NCBI GenBank assembly: GCA_016717105.1
Contig: JADKGF010000005.1
Span: 62,001-126,000 of the forward strand
DNA: 64,000 bases
Source of the DNA: Saprospiraceae bacterium
Lineage (GTDB): Bacteria > Bacteroidota > Bacteroidia > Chitinophagales > Saprospiraceae
Reading direction: 5' to 3'
Positions within the stretch are counted from its first letter, which is position 1. Each line of letters starts with the position of its first letter. Below, piece by piece: positions 39,027-48,104 of the stretch. The position numbers and the translations under genes are program-made. The notes below the pieces were generated by a model. That model worked only from the letters and a program-made list of their open reading frames with translations, was not told the origin of the DNA and searched no databases.

Positions 39027-39593
39027 ATGATTAAAAGATTTTTACAAATAGTATTGATACTAGTATCAACATCTTATTTTTCTGTAGCACAATTGGGAGT
39101 AAGAGCTGGATTGAACTTTTCATCCATGAAATTTGAAGTTATTGGACTTAATGCAGACACTGATTCAAAAGTCGGAGTACATTTTGGTCTAGTAAATGAT
39201 CTTCCTCTTTCTGATGCAATAACTTTTCGACCAGGTTTCTTATTTTCATTAAAAGGAGGCAAATCTGATGAAGAAACTATTTCAACTTCTTATATTGAAG
39301 TTCCTCTGTCTTTTATATATAATTTCACAAAAGAAGATGTCGGATTTTTTGGTGAACTTGGACCTTATTTGGGATTGTTAATGTCTGCTAAAAATGAATC
39401 TGATGGTGATATAAAAGAAGGATTTGAAAGTTTGGATTATGGTCTTAATTTTGGACTTGGATATGATTTGGGTACATTTATTGTAGGGGCCAATTATGGT
39501 TTAGGACTTGCAAATATTGCAAAAACTGGAGATGGAGATGATACAACGGCAAAAAATGCTAATGTATCAGTGTATGGGATTTATCAATTTTAA
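39027..39593 (+). CDS. PorT-family outer membrane beta-barrel protein, copy 1
   Basis: A 188-aa protein with a signal peptide (cleavage near SVAQ-LG). It has alternating-hydrophobicity strands (LGVRAGLNFSSM, KVGVHFGLVND, AITFRPGFLFSLKGG, EVPLSFIYNF, VGFFGELGPYLG, SLDYGLNFGLGYDLG) and a C-terminal SVYGIYQF ending in phenylalanine for barrel insertion. This is the PorT-type 8-strand barrel pattern. It is a tandem paralogue of the next gene. Function unknown. Confidence 0.85.
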   Translation: MIKRFLQIVLILVSTSYFSVAQLGVRAGLNFSSMKFEVIGLNADTDSKVGVHFGLVNDLPLSDAITFRPGFLFSLKGGKSDEETISTSYIEVPLSFIYNFTKEDVGFFGELGPYLGLLMSAKNESDGDIKEGFESLDYGLNFGLGYDLGTFIVGANYGLGLANIAKTGDGDDTTAKNANVSVYGIYQF

Positions 39594-39638
39594 TGTGGTT
39601 TTTATCAAATTTAATTAATATTAAAAAATTTTAACGAA

Positions 39639-40211
39639 ATGAAAAAGTTGTTTTTTACCTTATTGGTAGTTTGTGGTTTTATCTATGTTAGTAATGCTCA
39701 ATTAGGAGTTAGAGCTGGTTTGAATTTTTCTTCTTATTCAGTCAAAGGCGGTGGCGTTTCGCTTAACTCAGATTCTCAAGTTGGTTTCCACTTTGGTTTG
39801 ACAAATGATTTTAAATTGACTGACAATATTACATTTAGACCTGGATTGCTTTATTCAGGTAAGGGAGGAAAATTGGATTTTTTGGGTGAATCTATTTCAA
39901 CAAAGTTATCTTATTTGGATATTCCATTATCTTTTGTTTATAATTTTTCAGGAAGCGATTCAGGGTTCTTTGCTGAAGTAGGACCTTACGTTAGCATGTT
40001 GTTAGCTGCTAAAAGTGGAGATGAAGATGTAAAAGATAATACAAAATCTTTGGATTTGGGTCTAAACGTTGGGTTAGGTTATGATTTAGGTACATTTATA
40101 GTTGGAGCAAATTATGGTCTTGGTTTGGCGAATATTGCTAAAAATGAAGATGGCGATGATTCAACAACAAAAAATACCAATATTTCTGTATATGGTATTT
40201 ACCAATTTTAA
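39639..40211 (+). CDS. PorT-family outer membrane beta-barrel protein, copy 2
   Basis: A 190-aa paralogue of the preceding gene. The mature N-terminus QLGVRAGLNFSS and the stretch GYDLGTFIVGANYGLGLANI are identical, as is the C-terminal SVYGIYQF. The middle loops differ (VKGGGVSLNSDSQ, KLDFLGESISTKL). It lies 45 bp downstream and ends at a terminator, so the pair is likely cotranscribed. The pattern is a local gene duplication with loop divergence. Confidence 0.85.
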   Translation: MKKLFFTLLVVCGFIYVSNAQLGVRAGLNFSSYSVKGGGVSLNSDSQVGFHFGLTNDFKLTDNITFRPGLLYSGKGGKLDFLGESISTKLSYLDIPLSFVYNFSGSDSGFFAEVGPYVSMLLAAKSGDEDVKDNTKSLDLGLNVGLGYDLGTFIVGANYGLGLANIAKNEDGDDSTTKNTNISVYGIYQF

Positions 40212-40231
40212 TATAATAAATTAATATCAAT

Positions 40232-40268
40232 AAAAGAGATCATTTTGAAAAAAGTGGTCTCTTTTTTT
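40232..40268 (+). terminator. Intrinsic terminator after the barrel pair
   Basis: AAAGAGATCA pairs with TGGTCTCTTT and is followed by T7. A possible start for the next gene at 40245 lies inside this hairpin, which argues for the later start at 40356. Confidence 0.88.
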
Positions 40269-40320
40269 ATTTATTGGAAAAAAAATGAAGGGATTATTAT
40301 TGTAAATATTTATATATTTA

Positions 40321-40328
40321 TATATTTG
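40321..40328 (+). promoter_or_regulatory. Bacteroidota -7 box (TATATTTG)
   Basis: Exact TAnnTTTG match 28 bp upstream of the ATG at 40356. Confidence 0.5.
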
Positions 40329-40355
40329 CAGTTATTAACCAAAAAATATAAAATC

Positions 40356-40841
40356 ATGATGACAAAATTTTTTTGTGCTTTCGTAGCACTAATGCTTGTG
40401 GCAACATTAAGTCAAGCGCAGGATTACAAGTCTGCTGTAGGACTCAGATTTGGAGCACCTTTATCTGTATCTTATAAAACCTTTGTTTCTGATAGAGGCG
40501 CATTTGAAGGTGTGGCGGGATTCAGAAGTTATTCTGGATATTCTTGGTTTAATATTGGTGCATATTATCAATTACACAATGAAATTTCTTCTATTGACGG
40601 TTTGAAGTGGTATTATGGTGGTGGTGCAAATATCTATTTTTGGTCTTGGGACTCAGCGTTTGTTAATCCTGGTAGCTCCACTTCATTTGGTATATCAGGT
40701 GTATTAGGCTTGGATTACAAATTTAGTGATTTACCTTTAAATTTAAGTGTTGACTGGATACCTACCTTTTTCCTTAATGGATATGGAAATGGGTTTGGTG
40801 CAGGATATGGTGCACTTTCAGCAAGATATGTACTGAACTAG
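40356..40841 (+). CDS. Small outer-membrane-type protein with signal peptide
   Basis: A 161-aa protein from MMTKFFCAF. The signal peptide ends near LSQAQ-DY. The rest is rich in glycine and aromatic residues with short strands (VGLRFGAPLSVSYKTF, FEGVAGFRSYSGYSW, LKWYYGGGANIYFWSW, SGVLGLDYKFSDLPLNLSVDWIPTF), consistent with a small barrel. The start is set by the preceding terminator and promoter box. Function unknown. Confidence 0.78.
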   Translation: MMTKFFCAFVALMLVATLSQAQDYKSAVGLRFGAPLSVSYKTFVSDRGAFEGVAGFRSYSGYSWFNIGAYYQLHNEISSIDGLKWYYGGGANIYFWSWDSAFVNPGSSTSFGISGVLGLDYKFSDLPLNLSVDWIPTFFLNGYGNGFGAGYGALSARYVLN

Positions 40842-40863
40842 AATTATTGTTTTCTTCCGTATA

Positions 40864-40901
40864 AAAAAGGGATATTGCTATTAAAAACAATATCCCTTTT
40901 T
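40864..40901. terminator. Bidirectional terminator between convergent genes
   Basis: A 14-bp perfect stem (AAAAAGGGATATTG and its complement) with A- and T-tracts on both sides. Confidence 0.92.
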
Positions 40902-40928
40902 CTTTTTTATTAAATCTTCTACACAATA

Positions 40929-42068
40929 TTACTTTATCACTACATCACCATATTTACTGACTACATTTATACTAGCTCCAGTCCTATCACTACCTTTGTA
41001 TCCTTTGAATGTTTTTGAATTATTATCAATATGTTTTTGCTGCGAGATAAAATCTGATCCCAAGTTGGCATCAAAATACTTACCACTTACTTCGACTTTG
41101 CAAGGTACTGTACCATACACTTTTATAGGTGCATAGGAAGTATTGATAGTCATATTTTTAAAGCTTGTTTTCAAATTTTGCACGGTAAGACTACCATAAC
41201 TAACATCTGCAGTCAAGGTGCTGCTGACTGAATTAATATCCAATCCTGTGTATTTGATAGAAAACGTACCAACACTTAATGTGCCAATTTTTACATCATT
41301 GTATGATCCTGACATCGTAAAAAGGTTTACATTTCCTATATTATAATCATCATATTTACTAGTTGTAGTCAACGATTTAACTTGATCAATATATATTTTC
41401 GAATATTTTGACGTAATTATTGCATTATTACCACCAGATGTACATCGCAAATCAGAATAAGCCATCGTTGCGGATAAATTTTTTATTGAAGTAATTGTTG
41501 CTTTTCCATAAGATAAATCCATCAATAAGTCTCCATCAATATTTTGGGCTTGAAGGTTTCCATATTTTAAGTTGATACTAGTTTTTGCTTTTAAATCAGG
41601 CAAATTTATATTTCCGTATTTGTTTTCTATGATAGATCGCTGATCAGCTGGCATATATACACTATAGTTAATTTCTATTTTGATATTATCACCAAAATCC
41701 CATAATGAATTCCACCAAGATTTTTGTGAAGAATTGAAATCAGTGACGCCTACGACGTTTTCACCCACTTTATTTATGGTAATAGCAATCTCGCTCATCT
41801 TATCTTCTGCATTCCCTTTGTCTGAGGCTTTTACGATGACCATGACATCTACTTTTACCGATGGTTTGTTCCAAGTTTTAATGTCTATTTTCCCATATTT
41901 ATTGCTCAATTCTACTGTACTATTATGGGTAACAGAAAACTCCTTACTATAGGACTTTTTTAACTCATAGTCCAATGATGTTATTGATTCAAGGGCAGAG
42001 ATGTTAAGACTCAACATTATCACAAAAAGGAATAATGAGAGTTTACATAGAAATGATTGCTGTGTCAT
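40929..42068 (-). CDS. DUF4097-like exported protein
   Basis: A 379-aa protein with a signal peptide (LSLFLFVIMLSLNISA). The rest is a repetitive beta-helix-like region with recurring ANYG/KYG steps (NSTVELSNKYGKIDIKTW, ENKYGNINLPDL, NLKYGNLQAQ, VSKYGDVVI), as in DUF4097 putative adhesin-like proteins. It is third in an operon after an ECF sigma factor and a one-helix membrane protein with which it overlaps by 26 bp. Probably an envelope protein under that sigma factor. Confidence 0.8.
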   Translation of the reverse strand: MTQQSFLCKLSLFLFVIMLSLNISALESITSLDYELKKSYSKEFSVTHNSTVELSNKYGKIDIKTWNKPSVKVDVMVIVKASDKGNAEDKMSEIAITINKVGENVVGVTDFNSSQKSWWNSLWDFGDNIKIEINYSVYMPADQRSIIENKYGNINLPDLKAKTSINLKYGNLQAQNIDGDLLMDLSYGKATITSIKNLSATMAYSDLRCTSGGNNAIITSKYSKIYIDQVKSLTTTSKYDDYNIGNVNLFTMSGSYNDVKIGTLSVGTFSIKYTGLDINSVSSTLTADVSYGSLTVQNLKTSFKNMTINTSYAPIKVYGTVPCKVEVSGKYFDANLGSDFISQQKHIDNNSKTFKGYKGSDRTGASINVVSKYGDVVIK

Positions 42069-42570
42069 TTTTTATTTGGTTTTGTTTATTCAAAATATTT
42101 TCAAGGATTTCTACCTTGGTTTTATGATTTTGTATCATGGCATCGATCATCATACTGCTATTGGCATATTGAGTATTTAGCATTTCAGACTTCAACTCAT
42201 TGTAGATTTCATCCAGTTGTTTGAGATCATTTTCGACATTTCTCTTTATTGTTGGGTCTGTCAGTTGATCCAGTTTGCGAATGACTTGTGTATTATAAAA
42301 TGCCTCTGTCTCCTTGTATTGCTTCATTTCAGGAGAGATAGTATAATTCATTTCTTTGCTTGACGCCGAATAATTAATACCTATAAGTACTCCAACGCTA
42401 AGGATAAGAACTACACTTGCTGCAATTTTGAAAAAACTTAACCTGAATATTTTTTTGTTTTCAACGGATTTGTCCAAGTTGTGTTCTATTTCAAGCCAAA
42501 TACTTCTGTTAGGCCTTTGATCATTAAATTGGCCTTTATTTTCTCTTATAAATTGTTCTAAGTTGTTCAT
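42043..42570 (-). CDS. One-helix membrane protein, probable anti-sigma factor
   Basis: A 175-aa protein with a short cytoplasmic N-terminus (LEQFIRENKGQFNDQRPNRSIWLEI), one transmembrane helix (about residues 47-68), and an extracytoplasmic helical domain (TISPEMKQYKETEAFYN). The topology and position after an ECF sigma gene (6 bp) are those of an anti-sigma factor, though no zinc-binding or FecR motif is seen. Confidence 0.65.
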   Translation of the reverse strand: MNNLEQFIRENKGQFNDQRPNRSIWLEIEHNLDKSVENKKIFRLSFFKIAASVVLILSVGVLIGINYSASSKEMNYTISPEMKQYKETEAFYNTQVIRKLDQLTDPTIKRNVENDLKQLDEIYNELKSEMLNTQYANSSMMIDAMIQNHKTKVEILENILNKQNQIKNDTAIISM

Positions 42571-42576
42571 TATTCA

Positions 42577-43137
42577 CTATTGATAAATAAGATTTATGCT
42601 TCCATTTTCTCTAAGAATCTGACAAAGTTTTGCCTTTGCCCTGCTATACTGAGACTTAGAAGTTGATTCCGTTATTCCTAAAATTTGGGCTATTTCACAA
42701 TGGTCATAACCTTCCAAAATATATAAACAGAATATGGTTCTATAACCTTCTGGCAATTGATTGATAGCAAGTTTAATGGTTTGGACATTAAAAGATACAG
42801 GTTCATCATCTACGACTGCTATGTCATTATCACCAATCGATTCGAAATGAAGGCTATTTTTTCGTAAGTGATTGATGCAATTATTGACTACAATACGCTT
42901 TATCCAAGCACCCAAAGTGGATTCAAATCTATATTCCTTTATTTTTGTAAATACCTGAACAAAAGCAACTTGGAGCACATCTTCAGCATCACTTTGGTCA
43001 CCCACAATACGGAGACAAAGGTTGTACATGGCCTTGTTATAATTTTTGTATAACATATATTGAGCATCTCGAGAGCCTGCTATACATTGTTGTACCAATT
43101 TGCTATCTTCTGCTACCGTTGTCAATGAGTTGATCAT
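42577..43137 (-). CDS. ECF-type RNA polymerase sigma factor
   Basis: A 186-aa sigma-70 family protein with only regions 2 and 4. Region 2: DAQYMLYKNYNKAMYNLCLRIVGDQSDAEDVLQVAFVQVF and RFESTLGAWIKRIVVNNCINHLRK. Region 4: INQLPEGYRTIFCLYILEGYDHCEIAQILGITESTSKSQYSRAKAKL. It heads an operon with a probable anti-sigma factor and a DUF4097-like protein. An ECF-type promoter and a heptanucleotide repeat lie upstream. Confidence 0.93.
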   Translation of the reverse strand: MINSLTTVAEDSKLVQQCIAGSRDAQYMLYKNYNKAMYNLCLRIVGDQSDAEDVLQVAFVQVFTKIKEYRFESTLGAWIKRIVVNNCINHLRKNSLHFESIGDNDIAVVDDEPVSFNVQTIKLAINQLPEGYRTIFCLYILEGYDHCEIAQILGITESTSKSQYSRAKAKLCQILRENGSINLIYQ

Positions 43138-43150
43138 GTTTTGTAATAAA

Positions 43151-43179
43151 AAGACGTGCTACTTTTTTAGATGGTTGCA
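43151..43179 (-). promoter_or_regulatory. Candidate ECF sigma autoregulatory promoter
   Basis: On the minus strand, TGCAACC and CGTCTT are separated by 16 nt. An AAC-type -35 and CGTC-type -10 at this spacing are typical of ECF sigma promoters. The -10 lies 14 bp from the sigma start codon, so the transcript would have almost no leader. Confidence 0.55.
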
Positions 43180-43203
43180 TCAACGTAGTGAAATTCCTAA
43201 AAT

Positions 43204-43271
43204 AATTATCAATTATCAATTATCAATTATCAATTATCAATTATCAATTATCAATTATCAATTATCAATTA
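43204..43271. repeat. Heptanucleotide tandem repeat (AATTATC)n
   Basis: Nine perfect copies of AATTATC (43204-43266) plus a partial, followed to about 43299 by degenerate copies (AATTAGT, AATTACT). It lies 25 bp upstream of the candidate ECF promoter and directly after the kdsD stop. Confidence 0.97.
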
Positions 43272-43296
43272 CTAATTAGTAATTATCAATTAGTAA

Positions 43297-44259
43297 TTAA
43301 ATAATGCCTTCTCTGATCAAATCATGTAGGTGGATTATCCCTTTATATCTTTGACCATCTGTGACTATGAGCTGAGTGATACTGTGTTTTCTCATTAGTG
43401 CTAAGGCATCAACGGCCAATGTGTCATATTGTATATATTTTGGATTGGCCGTCATGATGTCTGCTGCCAACAAATGTGCTACACTGTCTTTGGTCTCAAG
43501 CATTCTTCTCAAGTCGCCGTCTGTAATGACACCTTTGAGATTTTCGTTGTCATCCATCACAGCCGTTGCACCCAAACGTTTTGACGAAATCTCAAGGATT
43601 ACTTTGCGGATATTGTCACTAAGATAAACTTTGGGTTTTTCGTTCTGTTGGATAAGGTCGCCTACTTTTAGGTAAAGTTGTTTGCCCAGACTGCCGCCTG
43701 GATGGAATTTGGCAAAATGTTCGGATGAAAAACCACGCATAGAAAGCAAAGCAATAGCCATAGCATCTCCCATTGCCATTTGAAGTGTAGTACTTGTAGT
43801 TGGCGCCAGATTATTTGGGTCAGCTTCCTGTTCTAATGGAAGCATCAAAACATAATCTGCATTTTTGGCAAGAAATGATTCAAGATTGCTGACCATAGCG
43901 ATCAATGGATTGCCGAAACCACGGATGAGTGGCACAAGCACCTTTATTTCAGGTGTCTCACCACTTTTGGAGATGCAAAGCACACTATCGTCCGATCGTA
44001 TCATACCTAGATCTCCATGGATGGCATCAGCAGCATGCATAAATACAGCTGTAGTACCCGTGGAGTTGAATGTTGCAACGATTTTTTGGGCGACGATGGC
44101 ACTCTTGCCAATACCTGTAACTATCAAACGTCCTTTGCTTTGTAGGATATGTCCTACAGCATCACACATGTCTTTTGTGACATGCTGACCCAGATGCAAA
44201 AGCGCATTCGCCTCTGCAAGCAAAGTATTTTCAATTTTTTCTTTAATTTCATTTTGCAT
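43297..44259 (-). CDS. kdsD: Arabinose-5-phosphate isomerase (KpsF/GutQ family)
   Basis: A 320-aa enzyme that interconverts ribulose-5-phosphate and arabinose-5-phosphate, the first step of Kdo synthesis for lipopolysaccharide. A SIS domain (residues about 30-180: LIVTGIGKSAIVAQKIVATFNSTG, ISKSGETPEI, MAMGDAMAIALL) is followed by SEHFAKFHPGGSLGKQL and a CBS pair (about 205-320: VMDDNENLKGVITDGDLRRML and ITQLIVTDGQRYKGIIHLHDL). Length is typical. The stop abuts the AATTATC repeat. Confidence 0.94.
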   Translation of the reverse strand: MQNEIKEKIENTLLAEANALLHLGQHVTKDMCDAVGHILQSKGRLIVTGIGKSAIVAQKIVATFNSTGTTAVFMHAADAIHGDLGMIRSDDSVLCISKSGETPEIKVLVPLIRGFGNPLIAMVSNLESFLAKNADYVLMLPLEQEADPNNLAPTTSTTLQMAMGDAMAIALLSMRGFSSEHFAKFHPGGSLGKQLYLKVGDLIQQNEKPKVYLSDNIRKVILEISSKRLGATAVMDDNENLKGVITDGDLRRMLETKDSVAHLLAADIMTANPKYIQYDTLAVDALALMRKHSITQLIVTDGQRYKGIIHLHDLIREGII

Positions 44260-44654
44260 AATTGAATTGTTAATTGTAATTTTGAGGGCAAATTATATTT
44301 AAGCCTTAAAAGTGGGTCAAACTTACAAAAAAGGTGGTTTCAATCCAAGATTAGCTTTAAAATGTAATTTTTATTTGTTTTTTTGGAATATTGAATAATA
44401 ATCAATACCTTTAACAAAATAAAAATTGAGAATATTGATTTGTCCGTTTGCTGATTGGATCACTATTCACAGTTGCCAATCTCAATGTATAAGATTTATT
44501 ATTTCAGCCTCTTGTCAAGTGTATTTTTTGACCGTAAAAATTTGATACATATTGATAATACAAGATTGGAATAAATAATTTTAATAGAATTAGCAAATAT
44601 GTTTTAACTCTATAATTTTTTGAATTTAATTCAGATAAAAGAAAAACAAGTAGT
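44260..44654. other. Divergent intergenic region kdsD/recQ
   Basis: About 395 bp, AT-rich, between divergent genes. It must hold both promoters, but I see no exact TAnnTTTG box, repeat or coding segment. Confidence 0.6.
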
Positions 44655-46858
44655 ATGACATTTACAGAACAGGATATCACCGAATCACTCAAACAGTATT
44701 TTGGATTCGAATTTTTCAAGGGCGAACAAAGAAGTATAGTTAAAAGCGTCCTTGATAAAAAAAATACCTTTGTGATTATGCCCACAGGTGGCGGAAAATC
44801 CTTGTGTTACCAGTTGCCAGCATTAATGATGGAAGGGACAGCAATCATTATTTCACCTTTGATTGCCTTGATGAAAAATCAAGTGGACTCGATCCGTGGA
44901 TATAGTCAGGAAGATAATATAGCCAGTTTTCTCAATTCTTCACTCAACAAAACACAGATGAATGATGTAAAGAGTGAGATTATTTCGGGCAAAACAAAAA
45001 TGCTCTTTATCGCTCCGGAGACATTGACCAAAGATGAAAATATAGAATTTTTTCAAAAGACCAATATTTCATTTGTTGCAGTGGATGAAGCCCATTGTAT
45101 ATCCGAATGGGGCCATGACTTCAGACCTGAATACCGAAGGATTCGCACGATGATCTCCGCAATAGGCGAAGATATTCCGATCATAGCGCTCACGGCTACT
45201 GCTACACCAAAGGTCCAGACAGATATTGTCAAAAGTCTAGAAATGGAAGATCCCAATATTTTTATCTCATCCTTCAATAGGGATAATCTATATTATGAGA
45301 TCAGACCAAAGGTCAATAAAGATAATGCAGTAAAAAGCATCATACAGTTTATAAAGACATCAAAAGGGAAATCAGGTATTATATATGTACAATCGCGAAA
45401 ATCTACGGAAGAAATCGCCAAGATGCTAAATGTCAATGGGATCAAAGCAGCTGCTTATCACGCAGGATTAGATGCAAAGACGAGAACGCAGGTACAAGAT
45501 GATTTTCTGATGGAAGAAGTAGAAGTGATCGTTGCTACTATCGCCTTCGGTATGGGTATTGATAAACCTGATGTGCGATTTGTAATCCATTATGACATCC
45601 CGAAGAGTATAGAAAATTACTATCAAGAAACAGGTCGTGGTGGACGAGATGGTTTGATGGGTGATTGCTTGGCTTTCTATTCATACAAGGATATCTTGAA
45701 GTTGGAAAAATTTCTACGAGATAAACCAGTTGCAGAAAGAGAACTCAGTGCACAGTTGATGGATGAAGTCATTGCTTATGCTGAGACAAATACCTGTCGC
45801 AGGAAATTTTTGTTGCACTACTTCGGTGAGGAGTATGACGACAGTAAATGTTCCAATATGTGTGATAATTGCAAGTTTCCAAAGAAGAAAGAAGAAGTTC
45901 AGAATGAGATGAAACTTGCCTTACAGGTAGTTGATCAGCTCAATGAAAATTATACCATCAAAATCCTGGTCGAATTTGTAACTGGCAAGCTGTCGAAGGA
46001 GATGAAGGATTTTAAATTTGATAAGTTACCATTGTTTGGCGCAGGAGCCAATAGGGACGAATTGTTTTGGCATACGATATTTAGGCAAGCGGTATTGCAC
46101 GATTATCTATATAAAGAAATAGAGCAATATGGTATCCTAAAACTGACCGATCATGGTAAAAAATTTATCAAGCATCCTGAATCTGTAATGATTCCACTAA
46201 ACCGTGATTTTTCAGTCAAGGACGACGGTGATATAGATATGGGAGGAAGTCAAGGTGCAGCTTTGGACAATGTTTTGGTCGAATTGCTCAAAGACCTCAG
46301 GAAATCCGAAGCTCGTAAGTTGAAATTGCAGCCTTGGGTTATATTCTCAGAGCCTTCACTTCAAGATATGGCCACCTATTATCCTATTTCTATGGATGAT
46401 ATGCTCAAAATAGCAGGAGAGTAAGCCAAGGTAAAGCAGATAAATTTGCAAAACCATTTATTGAGTTAATCAAAAAATATGTAGAAGAAAATGAAATAGA
46501 CCGACCTACTGAAGTTGTCATCAAACAAGTAGCCAATAAGTCGAGAAATAAAGTAACGATCATCCAATCGATAGACCGCAAAATGCCATTGTCAGATATC
46601 GCACGCAATGTAGAGATGACATATGATGAGTTATTGTACGAACTCAATAATATAGTAGATGCAGGTACTAAACTTAATATCAATTTTGCCATCAAAGACA
46701 AGGTAGATGAAGATATTATAGATGAGATTTTTGATTACTTCAAAAGTGCGACCACTGATGCCATCGAGACTGCCATTAGAAAACTTCAGGAAGATGATAT
46801 TAGTGAAGAAGAAGTCTTGCTTACGAGAATCAAATTTATTTCAGATATAGCCAACTAA
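44655..46858 (+). CDS. recQ: ATP-dependent DNA helicase RecQ, frameshifted near 46420
   Basis: About 734 residues once two frames are joined, the length usual for Bacteroidota RecQ. Motifs: FKGEQRSIV (motif 0), MPTGGGKSLCYQLPAL (I), DEAHCISEWGHDFRPEY (II), LTATAT (III), AYHAGLD, IVATIAFGMGIDKPDVRFVIHYD (V) and YYQETGRGGRDG (VI). The RQC zinc cysteines (CRRKFLLHYFG, CSNMCDNC) and winged helix follow. After the break the frame resumes with SQGKADKFAKPFIELIKKYVEEN, an HRDC/helix-turn-helix-type tail. The break is one base missing, or two extra, near 46420-46430. Confidence 0.9.
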
Positions 46859-46865
46859 TACGTAT

Positions 46866-47300
46866 ATGGTACAAATCATTATTATAAATGGGCCAAATCT
46901 TAACCTACTAGGTGTCAGGCAACCTGAGATCTATGGTACTACATCTTTTGAATCCTATTTTATGGAGTTGGAAAATTACTTTCCTGAGTTCAATTTGCAC
47001 TACTATCAATCCAATCATGAAGGTGATTTACTAGACAAAATCCATGGTGTAGGTTATCGGTATGATGGTATTGTACTTAATGCAGGTGGTTTTACGCACA
47101 CGTCTATTGCTATTGCTGATGCATTGCGCGCCATTACTACACCAGTCATCGAAGTTCATCTGACAAATATTTATGCAAGAGAAGCATTCAGACATACCAA
47201 CTACATTCGCGAATCAGCCATTCACAGCATTGTAGGAAATGGCTTGGAAGGATATCGACAAGCTATAGAATATCTTAGAGATCATGTGATTAATAAGTAA
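46866..47300 (+). CDS. aroQ: 3-dehydroquinate dehydratase, type II
   Basis: A 144-aa shikimate-pathway enzyme. The signature is IIINGPNLNLLGVRQPEIYG with the catalytic Tyr; YYQSNHEGDLLDKIH and VLNAGGFTHTSIAIADAL follow; the active-site His is in VIEVHLTNIYAREAFRHTN. Length matches the type II dodecameric enzyme. It starts 8 bp after recQ and is followed at once by a sigma factor gene. Confidence 0.96.
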   Translation: MVQIIIINGPNLNLLGVRQPEIYGTTSFESYFMELENYFPEFNLHYYQSNHEGDLLDKIHGVGYRYDGIVLNAGGFTHTSIAIADALRAITTPVIEVHLTNIYAREAFRHTNYIRESAIHSIVGNGLEGYRQAIEYLRDHVINK

Positions 47301-47303
47301 GTG

Positions 47304-47807
47304 ATGACACCTTTGTCAGATCAAGAATTCAAGCAGTTTTATATTGATAATTTTCCGAAGGTGCAGACCTTTATTTTTGCAAAATGTGGAGATCTGGAGC
47401 TTGCTGAAGATTTGGCGCAAGAGGCTTTTATCCGATATTGGCAAAATTATATGACAATCGAACCACAAAAGGCAAGGTCATTTCTATTTACAGTGAGTAA
47501 TAATCTGTTTTTGGACAATATAAGACATGCCAAAGTGAAAAATAATTATAGCAAGGCTTTCCAACAAGTGTGCAATAATCAGGATCCACAGTACCTCATC
47601 GAAATGGAAGAATTCAAACATAGATTGGATACAACGTTGCAGAAAATGAGTGAAGCTGTACGAGAAGTATTTTTGCTCAATCGGATCGAAAAGATGACTT
47701 ATGCACAAATAGCAGATAGCTTGGGTCTTTCTGTAAAAGCAATAGAGAAAAGAATGCAAAAAGCTTTGGAAATATTTTCAGACCTGAAAAAATCTATCAT
47801 TGATTGA
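47304..47807 (+). CDS. ECF-type RNA polymerase sigma factor
   Basis: About 167 residues with regions 2 and 4. Region 2: FPKVQTFIFAKCGDLELAEDLAQEAFIRYW and ARSFLFTVSNNLFLDNIRHAK. Region 4: KMSEAVREVFLLNRIEKMTYAQIADSLGLSVKAIEKRMQKAL. The ATG at 47304 follows the aroQ stop by 3 bp (a GTG lies one codon earlier). The next gene is a very short protein resembling the N-terminus of the anti-sigma proteins that usually follow such sigma genes. Confidence 0.92.
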   Translation: MTPLSDQEFKQFYIDNFPKVQTFIFAKCGDLELAEDLAQEAFIRYWQNYMTIEPQKARSFLFTVSNNLFLDNIRHAKVKNNYSKAFQQVCNNQDPQYLIEMEEFKHRLDTTLQKMSEAVREVFLLNRIEKMTYAQIADSLGLSVKAIEKRMQKALEIFSDLKKSIID

Positions 47808-47891
47808 GATAAATTTACAAATAAGTAATTTTTTCATTTTTTTTTACATTTACTTAGGGGTTTACCTGATATAAACGTCTAAGGGTTTACA

Positions 47892-48104
47892 ATGAATCAG
47901 GAAGACAATATATTATTGGCCAAATGGCTTGAAGGTAGGCTCGATCCATCAGAAATAGATGATTTATCTAAAGGTGTAGATTTGTCTGCGCTCGATAAGG
48001 ATTTGGACTTATTGGCAGATTTGCAATTGAATACCAATTCGCCTGATGTGCAATGGAAAGCTTTTAATAAAAAAATAAAAGCATTAAAATTAGCGCATAC
48101 ATAA
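47892..48104 (+). CDS. Short protein like an anti-sigma N-terminal domain, possibly truncated
   Basis: A 70-aa protein. ILLAKWLEGRLDPSEIDDL and DLDLLADLQLNTNSPDVQWKAFNKKIKALK resemble the cytoplasmic N-terminus of the Bacteroidota proteins that follow ECF sigma genes. The expected membrane helix and outer domain are missing: a stop comes at 48102 and no continuation appears in any frame before the crp-like gene. It may be a soluble regulator or a remnant. Confidence 0.55.
   Translation: MNQEDNILLAKWLEGRLDPSEIDDLSKGVDLSALDKDLDLLADLQLNTNSPDVQWKAFNKKIKALKLAHT

Noticed and set aside
40245..40355. Earlier start for the small barrel gene at 40245
   Set aside because: It would place the start codon inside the terminator hairpin of the upstream gene and add 37 residues before a good signal peptide.
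43204..43271. CRISPR array
   Set aside because: The repeats are 7 bp, contiguous and without spacers, and no cas gene is present.
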